Positions 53,857-64,000 of a stretch of DNA of 64,000 nt are shown here, piece after piece. The notes below the pieces were generated by a model. The model searched no databases. It was not told the DNA's origin and was given only the letters and a program-made list of their open reading frames with translations. The position numbers and the translations under genes are program-made. Origin of the DNA: Actinoallomurus sp963736325 (GTDB lineage: Bacteria; Actinomycetota; Actinomycetes; Streptosporangiales; Streptosporangiaceae); the NCBI GenBank assembly GCA_963736325.1, contig CAVTOG010000009.1, forward strand, positions 62,001 to 126,000, in the 5' to 3' direction. Each line of letters begins with the position of its first letter. Position 1 is the first letter of the stretch.

Positions 53857-53886
53857 TTGTTCATATATGCGAACACTGGCTATGGT
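53857..53886 (+). promoter_or_regulatory. Promoter with overlapping palindromic operator before msiK-type gene
   Basis: TTGTTC (53857-53862) and TATGGT (53881-53886) are 18 bases apart and point to the ATPase gene 42 bases on. The imperfect palindrome TGTTCATATATGCGAACA (53858-53875) covers the -35 and spacer, a repressor position. Its right arm, read on the other strand, is TGTTCGCA, also present before the lacI-type gene. Confidence 0.55.
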
Positions 53887-53927
53887 TGTGCACACTTTTC
53901 GCCCCCTGTTATTCGGAGGACCTCCCT

Positions 53928-55148
53928 ATGGCCAAGATCGTTCTTGACCAGGTCGACAAGGCCTACACCAGCGAACTGAAGGCGGTGAACGAGCTCTCCC
54001 TCGAGATCGAGGACGGAGAGTTCATGGTCCTGGTCGGGCCGTCCGGCTGCGGAAAGTCGACCGCGCTCCGCATGATCGCGGGCCTGGAGGACATCACCGG
54101 CGGCGAGATCTCCATCGGCGACCGCGTGGTCAACAACCTGGCGCCCAAGGACCGCGACATCGCGATGGTGTTCCAGAACTACGCGCTCTACCCGCACATG
54201 ACGGTCGAGCAGAACCTCGCGTTCGGCCTGCAGCTGCGCGGCACCCCCAAGCCGGAGATCAAGAAGCGCGTCGCCGAGGCGGCCAAGATGCTGGGCCTCG
54301 ACACCTACCTCAAGCGCAAGCCCGCCGCCCTCTCCGGTGGCCAGCGGCAGCGTGTCGCGATGGGCCGCGCCATCGTGCGTGAGCCCCAGGCGTTCCTGAT
54401 GGACGAGCCGCTGTCCAACCTGGACGCCAAGCTGCGTGTCTCCATGCGCGCCTCGCTCAACCAGCTCCACGAGCGCCTCGGTGTCACCACCGTCTACGTC
54501 ACGCACGACCAGGTCGAGGCCATGACCCTCGGCGACCGCGTCTGCGTGCTCCGCGAGGGCAACCTCCAGCAGGTCGACACCCCGCAGAACCTCTTCGACA
54601 GCCCGGTGAACCTGTTCGTCGCCGGCTTCATCGGCTCGCCGTCGATGAACTTCGTGACCGCCAACCTCTCCAGCGATGGCAAGGTCAGCTTCGCCGGATA
54701 CGAGCTGCAGGTGCCGGCCGACACGTTCACGAACAAGCCCGGTCTCGACGAGTACTACGACAAGCCGGTCATCCTGGGTATCCGGCCCTCCGACTTCGAG
54801 GACTCCGGCCACAGCGGCCAGGACTGGCCCACGCTGGACGTGCACGCGGATGTCACCGAGGAGCTCGGCAGCGAGATCAACGTGATCTTCACGATCGACG
54901 CCCCGCCGGTCGAGCACAAGGACACCGCCGACCTCGCCAGCGACGCGGACGAGGACGACGCCGCGATCCCGCTCGCCGAGAACAAGGCGCTGTGGACCGC
55001 TCGCGTCAACGCGCGCTCCCACGTGCGGCCCGGTCAGGACCTCACCCTCGCGGTCGACACGAGCCGGCTGCACTTCTTCGACCCGGAGAGCGGCCTGGCC
55101 ATCGGCCACCCGCAGACCGTGAAGGCGGACGCCGCCGCGGCCGTCTGA
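53928..55148 (+). CDS. msiK: MsiK/UgpC-type sugar ABC transporter ATPase
   Basis: 406 residues. Walker A VGPSGCGKSTALRMIAGLED, VFQNYALYPHMTVEQNLAFG, signature ALSGGQRQRVAMGRAIV, Walker B FLMDEPLSNLDAKLR and the H-loop VYVTHDQVEAMTLGDR, followed by a MalK-type regulatory TOBE region. In streptomycetes a single MsiK energises many sugar importers, and this gene too lacks neighbouring permease or binding-protein genes. A 40-residue acidic insert (DTADLASDADEDDAAIPLAE) lies late in the C-domain. ATG with GGAGGA seven bases upstream. Flanked by IclR and LacI regulators. Confidence 0.9.
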   Translation: MAKIVLDQVDKAYTSELKAVNELSLEIEDGEFMVLVGPSGCGKSTALRMIAGLEDITGGEISIGDRVVNNLAPKDRDIAMVFQNYALYPHMTVEQNLAFGLQLRGTPKPEIKKRVAEAAKMLGLDTYLKRKPAALSGGQRQRVAMGRAIVREPQAFLMDEPLSNLDAKLRVSMRASLNQLHERLGVTTVYVTHDQVEAMTLGDRVCVLREGNLQQVDTPQNLFDSPVNLFVAGFIGSPSMNFVTANLSSDGKVSFAGYELQVPADTFTNKPGLDEYYDKPVILGIRPSDFEDSGHSGQDWPTLDVHADVTEELGSEINVIFTIDAPPVEHKDTADLASDADEDDAAIPLAENKALWTARVNARSHVRPGQDLTLAVDTSRLHFFDPESGLAIGHPQTVKADAAAAV

Positions 55149-55161
55149 GTCATCACGTGAG

Positions 55162-55189
55162 AGGGGCGGCCTGCGGGCCGCCCCTTTTT
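55162..55189 (+). terminator. Rho-independent terminator after msiK
   Basis: Arms AGGGGCGGCC (55162-55171) and GGCCGCCCCT (55176-55185) are exact complements with a TGCG loop and a TTTTT run that ends at the stop codon of the convergent lacI-type gene. Confidence 0.9.
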
Positions 55190-56184
55190 CACGCCGATTC
55201 GCGTACGACGAGGGTCGGCGACAGCACCAGCTGGCGGTGCTCGTGGTCCTCGGTCTCGCTCGCCTCGGCCAGGGCCAGCTCGGCGGCGGTCCAGCCCAGC
55301 TCGCGCCGCGGCTGGTGGACGGTCGTGAGCGGCACGACGGCCGTGGAGGCGATCTCGATGTCGTCGTAGCCGACGACGCGGATCTCCCGCGGCACCTTGA
55401 CGCCGCGGCGCAGGAGCTCGTTCACGAGGCCGACGGCCAGCAGGTCGTTGGCGCAGAACACCCCGGTCGGCAGCGGGTCCATGGCGAGGAGCCGCTCCGC
55501 GGCCTCCTTGCCGGCCGTCAGCGTCATCTCGTGGTGCACGATGGTGCTCAGGGCGTCCTCGCCGAGCCCGGCGCCGCGTGCGGCGCCCATGGCGCCCGCG
55601 TAGCGGTCCTGGATCGGCCCGGCCCACAGCGGCCCGGTCACGAACACCAGACGGCCGTGTTCGCCGCTCAGGAGGTGTCTCATGGCGATTTCGCCGCCTG
55701 CCATGTGGTCGACGCGGACCGAGCAGACGTTCTCCGAGCGCCGGTCGAGCAGGACCACGGCGAAACCACGGTCGCGAAGCTCGGCGATGCGCCGGGGGTC
55801 GAGGCCGACGGGGGCGATAAGGACGCCGCTGACGAGTTGCTCTTCCAGGAAATCGAGGCAGCGCTGTTCTTTGTCGGCGGAGCCGTCGCTCGTGCACCAG
55901 AGAGCGTCGAAACCGTCCGTGTTCATCGCAGCCTCGGCACCTCGTGCGATATCCGTGAAATACGGATTGTCAACACTTTCGAGAACGACGCCGAGGGTCC
56001 GACTGCGACCTTGACGGAGTTGGCGGGCGCTCTCGTTTCGTACGAAACCTAGCTCCCCTATGACCGCCTGCACGCGCTCGCGGGTGGCTTCGGCCACCAG
56101 GTTTGGCCGGTTTAGGACATTCGAAACTGTCCCAACAGAGACACCTGCGCGCATCGCTACTTCTCGGATGCTGATGCGCGGCAA
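55189..56184 (-). CDS. LacI-family transcriptional regulator
   Basis: 331 residues: HTH and hinge (ISIREVAMRAGVSVGTVSNV, LNRPNLVAEATRERVQAVIG, ESARQLRQGRSRTLGVVLES) followed by a periplasmic-binding-protein-like sugar domain (PTGVFCANDLLAVGLVNELL; IRVVGYDDIEIASTAVVPLT). Start chosen at TTG 56184: GAGGAGGAG (56191-56199) is six bases upstream, whereas GTG 56208 has no such site and would translate through it. Convergent with the MsiK-type gene; a sugar-responsive repressor is likely. Confidence 0.92.
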   Translation of the reverse strand: MPRISIREVAMRAGVSVGTVSNVLNRPNLVAEATRERVQAVIGELGFVRNESARQLRQGRSRTLGVVLESVDNPYFTDIARGAEAAMNTDGFDALWCTSDGSADKEQRCLDFLEEQLVSGVLIAPVGLDPRRIAELRDRGFAVVLLDRRSENVCSVRVDHMAGGEIAMRHLLSGEHGRLVFVTGPLWAGPIQDRYAGAMGAARGAGLGEDALSTIVHHEMTLTAGKEAAERLLAMDPLPTGVFCANDLLAVGLVNELLRRGVKVPREIRVVGYDDIEIASTAVVPLTTVHQPRRELGWTAAELALAEASETEDHEHRQLVLSPTLVVRESA

Positions 56185-56212
56185 CGCCGTCTCCTCCTCT
56201 TGAGACACGGTT

Positions 56213-56234
56213 TTCGCAGGTTAATACGTGCGAA
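56213..56234 (-). promoter_or_regulatory. Candidate LacI-type operator TTCGCA-N10-TGCGAA
   Basis: Perfect six-base inverted repeat 29 bases upstream of the TTG start, in a locally AT-rich stretch. On the minus strand it opens TTGTTCGCA, sharing the half-site TGTTCGCA with the palindrome before the msiK-type gene. Autoregulation is the simplest reading. Confidence 0.5.
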
Positions 56235-56301
56235 CAACTGTGTCCTATGTGTTATGTAGCGGCGCGAATGCATTCATGTACGAGGCGTAACATTCGAACG
56301 C

Positions 56302-56330
56302 TTGACGGTCCGGATCCGGCCGCCTAGCGT
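56302..56330 (+). promoter_or_regulatory. Candidate promoter in the 56185-56655 gap
   Basis: TTGACG (56302-56307) and TAGCGT (56325-56330) are 17 bases apart, a good match to housekeeping actinobacterial promoters. The following 320 bases up to the small HTH gene have reduced third-position GC and read as an untranslated leader rather than an extended N-terminus; I see no other gene there. Confidence 0.45.
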
Positions 56331-56655
56331 TCCGGATCGAAGCGTAGCTTGAAACGATTCACGATCTTTGCCGGGACCGCTACTCGACGGGATGGGGGCG
56401 AGAGGCGCACTGATGACCCCTCCCGGACACATGCTGGATTCCAACCCCGGCGATCTCGCCGGGACGTACCCTCGCGCACTCGAGGTGACGTCCCTTCTGC
56501 AAACCCCAACGAATGAATCGTTACTCGGAGTTCCCGTGCCGCGCAGCCCAATGGGCAGAACGGCCACCTCCGGTCAAGCACCTTCACGCCTACCCGTACC
56601 CATGCGGCCAATCGCCGCATCCCCGCGGTCATCACCAGGGACGAGGGAGGACGGA

Positions 56656-56886
56656 GTGGAACAGGCCACACTCACACGCCGTGGCACCGATGATCCGCGT
56701 CTGAGCGAGGATGAGCTCCGATTGCTCGCCCAGATCGCCACCGGTGTCACCGCTGATGTGGCAGCGCGAAAACTCGAGCTGAGCGCGCGTACATTGCGGA
56801 GGCGACTGCGATCGATCTGTGACCGGCTCGACGTCAACACCCCCATCGAAGCCGTGGTCTGGGCGGCCCGGCGACAGTTGATCTGA
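56656..56886 (+). CDS. Small LuxR-type HTH protein
   Basis: 76 residues made almost entirely of a GerE/LuxR-type HTH: LSEDELRLLAQIATGVTADV, AARKLELSARTLRRRLRSIC and DRLDVNTPIEAVVWAARRQL. There is no receiver or sensor domain. GTG 56656 has GGGAGG five bases upstream. In-frame ATG and TTG codons further up (56599, 56413, 56368) would add up to 96 residues, but codon use there is not coding-like. DNA-binding regulator; targets unknown. Confidence 0.78.
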   Translation: MEQATLTRRGTDDPRLSEDELRLLAQIATGVTADVAARKLELSARTLRRRLRSICDRLDVNTPIEAVVWAARRQLI

Positions 56887-56947
56887 AGGCTCCGCAGCCT
56901 GCCCTGTGATGCTCCGGCAACCGGCCGAGGGCTAGGGTCACCTTTTT

Positions 56948-57457
56948 GTGGAGACTGCGATCCGGCGCGCTCGCGTGACCGACGTCAGGGCGATACGGCG
57001 GCTGGTGGACATGCACACCGGCCGGCTGCTGGCCAAGCCGACGGTCACGCTCTTCGAGGACGTCCAGGAGTTCTGGGTCGCGGTGGATCTCGGGACCGGC
57101 GAGGTGACGGGGTGCGGTGCCCTCCACATCATGTGGGAGGACCTCGCCGAGGTCCGCACGGTGGCCGTCGACCCGTCCCACCGTGGGCACGGAATCGGGC
57201 ACCGCATCGTGACGCGGCTCCTGGAGACCGCGCGTGAGCTCGGCGTACGGCGAGTGTTCTGTCTCACCTTCGAAGTGACCTTCTTCGCGCGGCACGGCTT
57301 CCGGCCGCAGCAGGGAGCGCCCGTCTCCCATGAGGTCTACGAGGAGTTGCTGCGCTCCTACGATGACGGAGTCGCGGAGTTCCTCGACCTCGACCGGGTC
57401 AAGCCCAACACACTTGGGAACACCCGCATGCTGCTCCATCTGGAAGGTGACGAATGA
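56948..57457 (+). CDS. argA: Amino-acid N-acetyltransferase (stand-alone GNAT, ArgA-type)
   Basis: 169-residue GNAT enzyme matching the actinobacterial glutamate N-acetyltransferases of the Rv2747 type: VQEFWVAVDLGTGEVTGCGA, LHIMWEDLAEVRTVAVDPSH, acetyl-CoA loop RGHGIGHRIV, RVFCLTFEVTFFARHGF and DLDRVKPNTLGNTRMLLHLE. First step of arginine synthesis. GTG start. Stop overlaps the next RDD gene by four bases; no other arg gene is near. Confidence 0.9.
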   Translation: METAIRRARVTDVRAIRRLVDMHTGRLLAKPTVTLFEDVQEFWVAVDLGTGEVTGCGALHIMWEDLAEVRTVAVDPSHRGHGIGHRIVTRLLETARELGVRRVFCLTFEVTFFARHGFRPQQGAPVSHEVYEELLRSYDDGVAEFLDLDRVKPNTLGNTRMLLHLEGDE

Positions 57458-57993
57458 GCGAGGCCCATCCCCCGTACGGGCGGGCCCCCGGGTACGACGA
57501 ACCGGTCGGGGAGCTGTCCCTGGCTCCGATCGGCCGACGGGCCGGCGCACGGGTGATCGACGCGGGTTTGCTGGGCATCGTCGGCTTCGCCCTGATCCTG
57601 CCGTTCATGGTCGCCGCCGTGGGGCTGAACGAACCGGGCAGCCACGCGAAGGACAACCCCAGCGTCTGGACCGGGCCGGCCGTCGTCGGCTGGATCCTGG
57701 TCGTGGCGATCCTGCCGTTCGGCTACGAGGCGCTCCAGCTCGCCCTGTGGGGCCAGACGCTCGGCAAACGCATCCTGGGCCTTCGGGTGCTCACCGAGAC
57801 CGGCGAGACGATGCCCCCCGCCAAGGCGGTGACGCGCGCGGCCGTCAACAACGTGATCTACCTCTTCGGGTGCGGCGTCGGCACCGTGATGGCCTACCTG
57901 TGGGCGATCTGGGATCGGCCACTGCACCAGTCCCTGCACGACCGCCTCGCCGGCACCGTCGTGGTCGACGACAGAGAGTACGCGGACGAATGA
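57454..57993 (+). CDS. RDD-family membrane protein 1
   Basis: 179 residues with an RDD domain: GRRAGARVIDAGLLGIVGFA at helix 1, a long loop, VVGWILVVAILPFGYEALQL, the GQTLGKRILGLRVLTETGET motif and YLFGCGVGTVMAYLWAIWD near the end, closing with LHDRLAGTVVVDD. Proposed small transporters or ion exchangers in other bacteria; function here unknown. Coupled to argA upstream and to the second RDD gene downstream by four-base overlaps. Confidence 0.87.
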   Translation: MSEAHPPYGRAPGYDEPVGELSLAPIGRRAGARVIDAGLLGIVGFALILPFMVAAVGLNEPGSHAKDNPSVWTGPAVVGWILVVAILPFGYEALQLALWGQTLGKRILGLRVLTETGETMPPAKAVTRAAVNNVIYLFGCGVGTVMAYLWAIWDRPLHQSLHDRLAGTVVVDDREYADE

Positions 57994-58451
57994 TCGAAGA
58001 GGAAGAGACCGCAGCCGTGCTCGCGGAGCCCTCGCAGCGTCTCGTCGCCCGCCTCGCGGACACGCTCATCGTCGGCGTGCCCATCGCCACGGTCGCGACC
58101 GAGCTGTTCTCCCGCCAGACCGCGCAGGCCGTCGCGGCGCCCGTGGGCTTCGCCGTCGCGTTCTTCGTGTACGAGGTCGTGCAGCTCATCGTGTGGGGCC
58201 GTACGGTCGGCAAGCGCCTCACCGGCATCGCCGTCGTCTCCGCCGACGGCGCGCCCCTGCGCCCGCTCCAGGCGCTGGCGCGGGCGGCGATCTACGCGCT
58301 GCCGCCCGCCGCGCGCCCCGTCCCGGTGCTCAACGTGTTCGCCACGATCTTCTGGCTCGCCGAGGTGGGCCTCGTCTTCGAGGGCTCTTCCCGTCAGGCC
58401 CTGCACGACCGTGTGGCGGGCACGCTGGTGGTCGACGCGAGGCCTCCCGTC

Positions 58452-58466
<15 letters not shown>
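57990..58466 (+). CDS. RDD-family membrane protein 2
   Basis: 158 residues, a second RDD protein: RLVARLADTLIVGVPIATVA, FAVAFFVYEVVQLIVWGRTV, GKRLTGIAVVSADGAPLRPL and LHDRVAGTLVVDARPP. It is shorter than its neighbour and lacks the long first loop, so it probably arose by duplication and the two may form a hetero-oligomer. ATG overlaps the preceding stop. Convergent overlap of 15 bases with the helicase fusion gene. Confidence 0.85.
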
Positions 58467-61712
<3,246 letters not shown>

Positions 61713-62176
61713 TGGATCCTGTCACGCACGGGTGACTTATGATCGCCGGTTCGTCGCGACGGACGGTTTCCGCCACGAGAGTTGCCCGCTCGTGATCGAG
61801 GGCAGGTGTGACCTGGCACGGACCCTGTATTCCGCGACGGTCGTTGAGTGGTAAGTGGAGTATTGAGGTGATACAGGGAAGTTGAGAATGTGGGGGTGTG
61901 CCCCGTTTTTTGGACGGCGATGCGCGTCACCGGCGATGCCGGTCCGGCGCTTCGTGCATCCGGGCGGTGAGAACTCAGGCCCAGGGTAGCGCGTTGGGTC
62001 GGGCATTGGGGCGGGTCTGTGCACTCTGGCGGGGGCCCGTGGCCCATGTGGCCGTAATGAGGGTCGGTGCGCGGGCGCTGAGGCCCTGCGAGACAATTTT
62101 CGTGCAGAGGTCCGCAGGCGCCCAGTTCTCATGGGTGACGGCCTCCGATAACGCGAGATACGGAAGGCGTGGCGCG
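61713..62176. other. Gap upstream of the EndoQ-UvrD gene and small membrane gene
   Basis: This 464-base stretch must hold the promoter of the minus-strand fusion gene and that of the plus-strand small membrane gene. It contains an A/G-rich, GC-poor patch at about 61,845-61,900 where both could lie. A 144-codon plus-strand frame over 61898-62332 has Arg/Cys-rich, non-family sequence and I do not call it a gene. No repeat or RNA gene was recognised. Confidence 0.5.
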
Positions 62177-62332
62177 ATGTGGAACGACCTTGCGGCGCTC
62201 GTACCCCCTCTCACGGTGGCAGCCGTGTTCTGTGCGGGCGTGTTCTGGGTGGTGCGGCGAGAGATGGGCGGTAAGCGGCGGCGGGAAGACACGCGTGAGA
62301 AGGTCGGGCCGGACAGTAAGCCCGGACAGTAA
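62177..62332 (+). CDS. Very small single-helix membrane protein upstream of lsr2
   Basis: 51 residues: MWNDLAALVPPLTVAAVFCA, the helix continuing GVFWVVRREM, then a basic/acidic tail (GGKRRREDTREKVGPDSKPG). GGAAGG lies nine bases before the ATG. The layout (one helix, positive inside tail) is coding-like, and small membrane proteins next to lsr2 occur in other actinomycetes. Function unknown. Confidence 0.55.
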   Translation: MWNDLAALVPPLTVAAVFCAGVFWVVRREMGGKRRREDTREKVGPDSKPGQ

Positions 62333-62479
62333 GGTCTGGGCAACGCGATCGATTGCGGGGGATTACGCTCCGTAACACGCGGTGCTAAACTTCTCTAGTG
62401 TGTTGAATTGTCATCGGGAGCCAAGCAGGTATATCTTTGGCAACCGAATGCAGTTTGCTCCGGTGAAAGGTCAGTCTCC

Positions 62480-62812
62480 ATGGCAGAGCAGATCATTAAG
62501 CGCCTCATCGACGACATCGATGGTGGCGAGGCAGAGGAGACCGTTCAGTTCTCTCTCGACGGTGTCCCCTATGAGATCGATCTGAGCAGCGCCAACGCTA
62601 AGAAGGTGCGCGATTCTCTGGCGCCGTATGTGGAGCACGCGCGCAGGGCCGGCAGTGGGGGTGCTGGTGGCCGTCGGCGTCGCAGTCGTGCCGCTTCGAG
62701 TCGTGAGCGCAGCGCGGACATCCGCGCATGGGCGAAGGCACGTGGCATCAAGGTGAACGAGCGCGGGCGTATCCCGGCGACTGTCGTCGAGGAGTATGAG
62801 CGCGCGCACTGA
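62480..62812 (+). CDS. lsr2: Nucleoid-associated protein Lsr2
   Basis: 110-residue xenogeneic silencer that bridges AT-rich DNA. N-terminal dimerisation domain (KRLIDDIDGGEAEETVQFSL, VPYEIDLSSANAKKVRDSLA) and C-terminal DNA-binding domain (RSADIRAWAKARGIKVNERG followed by RIPATVVEEYERAH) with the minor-groove Arg-Gly-Arg hook. ATG 62480 has GAAAGG nine bases upstream. Next to clpC as in mycobacteria and streptomycetes. In this genome it may silence the less GC-rich accessory patches in this window. Confidence 0.96.
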   Translation: MAEQIIKRLIDDIDGGEAEETVQFSLDGVPYEIDLSSANAKKVRDSLAPYVEHARRAGSGGAGGRRRRSRAASSRERSADIRAWAKARGIKVNERGRIPATVVEEYERAH

Positions 62813-62840
62813 TCCGCACAGCGACAGTGAGTGGTGTTCA

Positions 62841-62872
62841 GGCCCGTCGTCCGAGATTGTGGACGACGGGCC
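62841..62872 (+). terminator. 12-bp hairpin after lsr2
   Basis: Arms GGCCCGTCGTCC (62841-62852) and GGACGACGGGCC (62861-62872) are exact complements with an eight-base loop. Only a weak T content follows. It separates lsr2 from the clpC regulatory region. Confidence 0.8.
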
Positions 62873-62886
62873 GTTCGCTTGCGGCG
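62873..62886 (+). promoter_or_regulatory. ClgR operator match upstream of clpC
   Basis: GTTCGC, five bases, GCG: an exact match to the published streptomycete ClgR binding consensus GTTCGC-N5-GCG, including the T (pyrimidine) after GTTCGC. It lies between the lsr2 terminator and clpC, 174 bases before the clpC ATG. ClgR activates clp and lon genes in streptomycetes and related actinobacteria. Confidence 0.6.
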
Positions 62887-63059
62887 TAGGAGGAACATCG
62901 CGGCCCCGCGCGGTAGTTGGATGAGGATGAACAGCCATAGCCGGGGGAAGGTCTTCTGATGGGAGTAACCGAGGCGGCGTCCACCGGGCGGGCTAGCATG
63001 CGGAAGGACAGGGTCGGACATACCGGCTGCTGCCCAACCGCTCTGTGAGGAGCGACGAG

Positions 63060-64000
63060 ATGTTCGAGAGGTTTACGGACCGCGCGCGGCGGGTTGTCGT
63101 CCTGGCTCAAGAAGAGGCCAGGATGCTCAATCACAACTACATCGGCACCGAGCACATCCTCTTGGGCCTCATCCACGAGGGCGAAGGGGTCGCCGCCAAG
63201 GCTCTGGAGAGTCTTGGTATCAGCCTCGAAGCCGTGCGCCAGCAGGTCGAAGAGATCATCGGCCAGGGACAGCAGGCGCCTTCGGGACATATCCCGTTCA
63301 CTCCGCGGGCGAAGAAGGTCTTGGAGCTTTCGCTTCGAGAGGCGCTGCAACTCGGCCACAACTACATCGGGACCGAGCACATCCTGCTCGGCCTGATCCG
63401 TGAGGGCGAGGGTGTCGCGGCCCAGGTGCTGGTGAAGCTGGGCGCGGATCTCAACCGCGTGCGCCAGCAGGTCATCCAGTTGCTGCACGGTTATCAGGGC
63501 AAAGAGCCGGCCGCGTCCGGCGGGCCGTCCGAGGCGGCGCCGTCGACGTCACTGGTCCTCGACCAGTTCGGCCGGAACCTGACCCAGGCGGCCCGTGAGG
63601 GCAAGCTGGACCCGGTCATCGGCCGTGAGAAAGAGATCGAGCGGGTCATGCAGGTGCTGTCCCGCCGTACCAAGAACAACCCGGTACTGATCGGTGAGCC
63701 CGGCGTGGGCAAGACCGCGGTCGTCGAGGGGCTGTCTCAGAAGATCGTCAAGGGCGAGGTGCCCGAGACGCTGAAGGACAAGCAGCTCTACACGCTCGAC
63801 CTCGGCGCGCTGGTCGCCGGATCCCGCTACCGCGGTGACTTCGAAGAGCGCCTGAAGAAGGTGCTCAAGGAGATCCGCACCCGGGGCGACATCATCCTGT
63901 TCATCGACGAGCTGCACACGCTCGTCGGCGCGGGTGCCGCCGAGGGGGCGATCGACGCGGCCAGCATCCTCAAGCCGATGCTGGCGCGCGGTGAGCTCCA
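63060..64000 (+). CDS. clpC: ATP-dependent Clp protease ATP-binding subunit ClpC, 3' end beyond window
   Basis: AAA+ unfoldase that feeds ClpP. The first 313 codons are visible. Start ATG 63060 with GAGGAG seven bases upstream. Two Clp-N repeats come first (MLNHNYIGTEHILLGLIHEG and LGHNYIGTEHILLGLIREGE), then the first AAA module: IGREKEIERVMQVLSRRTKN, Walker A LIGEPGVGKTAVVEGLSQ, LVAGSRYRGDFEERLKKVLK and Walker B ILFIDELHTLVGAGAAEGAI. The frame is open to the last base, so the gene is cut by the window. Preceded by lsr2 and a ClgR-type site. Confidence 0.97.
   Translation, partial: MFERFTDRARRVVVLAQEEARMLNHNYIGTEHILLGLIHEGEGVAAKALESLGISLEAVRQQVEEIIGQGQQAPSGHIPFTPRAKKVLELSLREALQLGHNYIGTEHILLGLIREGEGVAAQVLVKLGADLNRVRQQVIQLLHGYQGKEPAASGGPSEAAPSTSLVLDQFGRNLTQAAREGKLDPVIGREKEIERVMQVLSRRTKNNPVLIGEPGVGKTAVVEGLSQKIVKGEVPETLKDKQLYTLDLGALVAGSRYRGDFEERLKKVLKEIRTRGDIILFIDELHTLVGAGAAEGAIDAASILKPMLARGEL

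Noticed and set aside
53858..53875. SOS box (LexA site) before the msiK-type gene
   Set aside because: The actinobacterial LexA site is GAAC-N4-GTTC; here the order is reversed (GTTC then GAAC) with a longer spacer.
56368..56655. N-terminal extension of the small LuxR-type HTH gene
   Set aside because: Third-position GC falls to about 60 percent, the residues resemble no domain, and the GTG at 56656 has the only good ribosome site.
61898..62332. 144-codon frame overlapping the small membrane gene
   Set aside because: Arg/Cys-rich random-looking sequence with no ribosome site; the embedded frame from 62177 with a membrane helix is preferred.

Overview
The window is high-GC, gene-dense actinobacterial chromosome. 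GTG and TTG starts are common, codons are GC-biased at third positions, and the gene families are actinobacterial: Lsr2, chaplin, DUF3180, F420-associated zincin, Scr1-type HTH/DUF397, SCO6745-like protein, MsiK-type ATPase. The chaplin points to a filamentous, aerial-hypha-forming lineage. I infer a Streptosporangiales/Thermomonosporaceae-like organism (Actinomadura or Actinoallomurus relatives), but no rRNA is present to prove it.

Layout. 1-16.5 kb is mostly accessory: a cut-off phosphotransferase, a secreted M6-type metalloprotease, a solitary Mrr-type nuclease, a graveyard of gene remnants (chromate transporter, LysR, SDR) at 4.68-5.36 kb, a lone hemC, YCII and alpha/beta-hydrolase genes, a class IV aminotransferase divergent from pyrD, a NERD protein, a saccharopine-dehydrogenase-like reductase, a sigma-like/zinc-finger/membrane fusion protein and a secreted NlpC/P60 peptidase. 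From 16.6 kb the order ppa, dacB, F420-associated zincin, tilS, hpt, ftsH, folE, folP, folB, folK, DUF3180, (insertions), DUF2520, panC, panD, (nadB-nadC), coaX, lysS, (insertions), lsr2, clpC follows the Mycobacterium tuberculosis block from ppa (Rv3628) down to clpC1 (Rv3596c). This is an old actinobacterial core with lineage-specific inserts.

The inserts are an MprF-like membrane protein and an NTF2-like protein within the folate run; SCO6745-like, stand-alone nuoD, two PH-domain proteins, P450, MidA-type methyltransferase, a two-component system, a chaplin and a MacB-like ABC exporter between DUF3180 and DUF2520; and, between lysS and lsr2, an APH-like kinase, a decaying Scr1/DUF397/DUF6879 cassette, a second P450, IclR, MsiK-type ATPase, LacI, a LuxR-type small HTH, argA, two RDD proteins and a large endonuclease Q-UvrD helicase fusion.

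How the genes work together. folE-folP-folB-folK make the pterin branch of folate. DUF2520-panC-panD-coaX supply pantothenate and CoA. nadB-nadC supply quinolinate-derived NAD. tilS, hpt, lysS and pyrD serve translation and nucleotides. ftsH and clpC are the proteostasis ATPases, and clpC carries an upstream match to the ClgR operator. The IclR/MsiK/LacI trio looks like a sugar-uptake control node with shared operator half-sites.

The most unusual items are the EndoQ-UvrD fusion (58.45-61.71 kb), the sigma/zinc-finger/TM fusion (12.13-14.20 kb), an RNA hairpin placed exactly between the ftsH Shine-Dalgarno and its ATG, and two decaying loci. The final gene, clpC, runs off the window end. No CRISPR array, tRNA, rRNA or intact transposase was seen.
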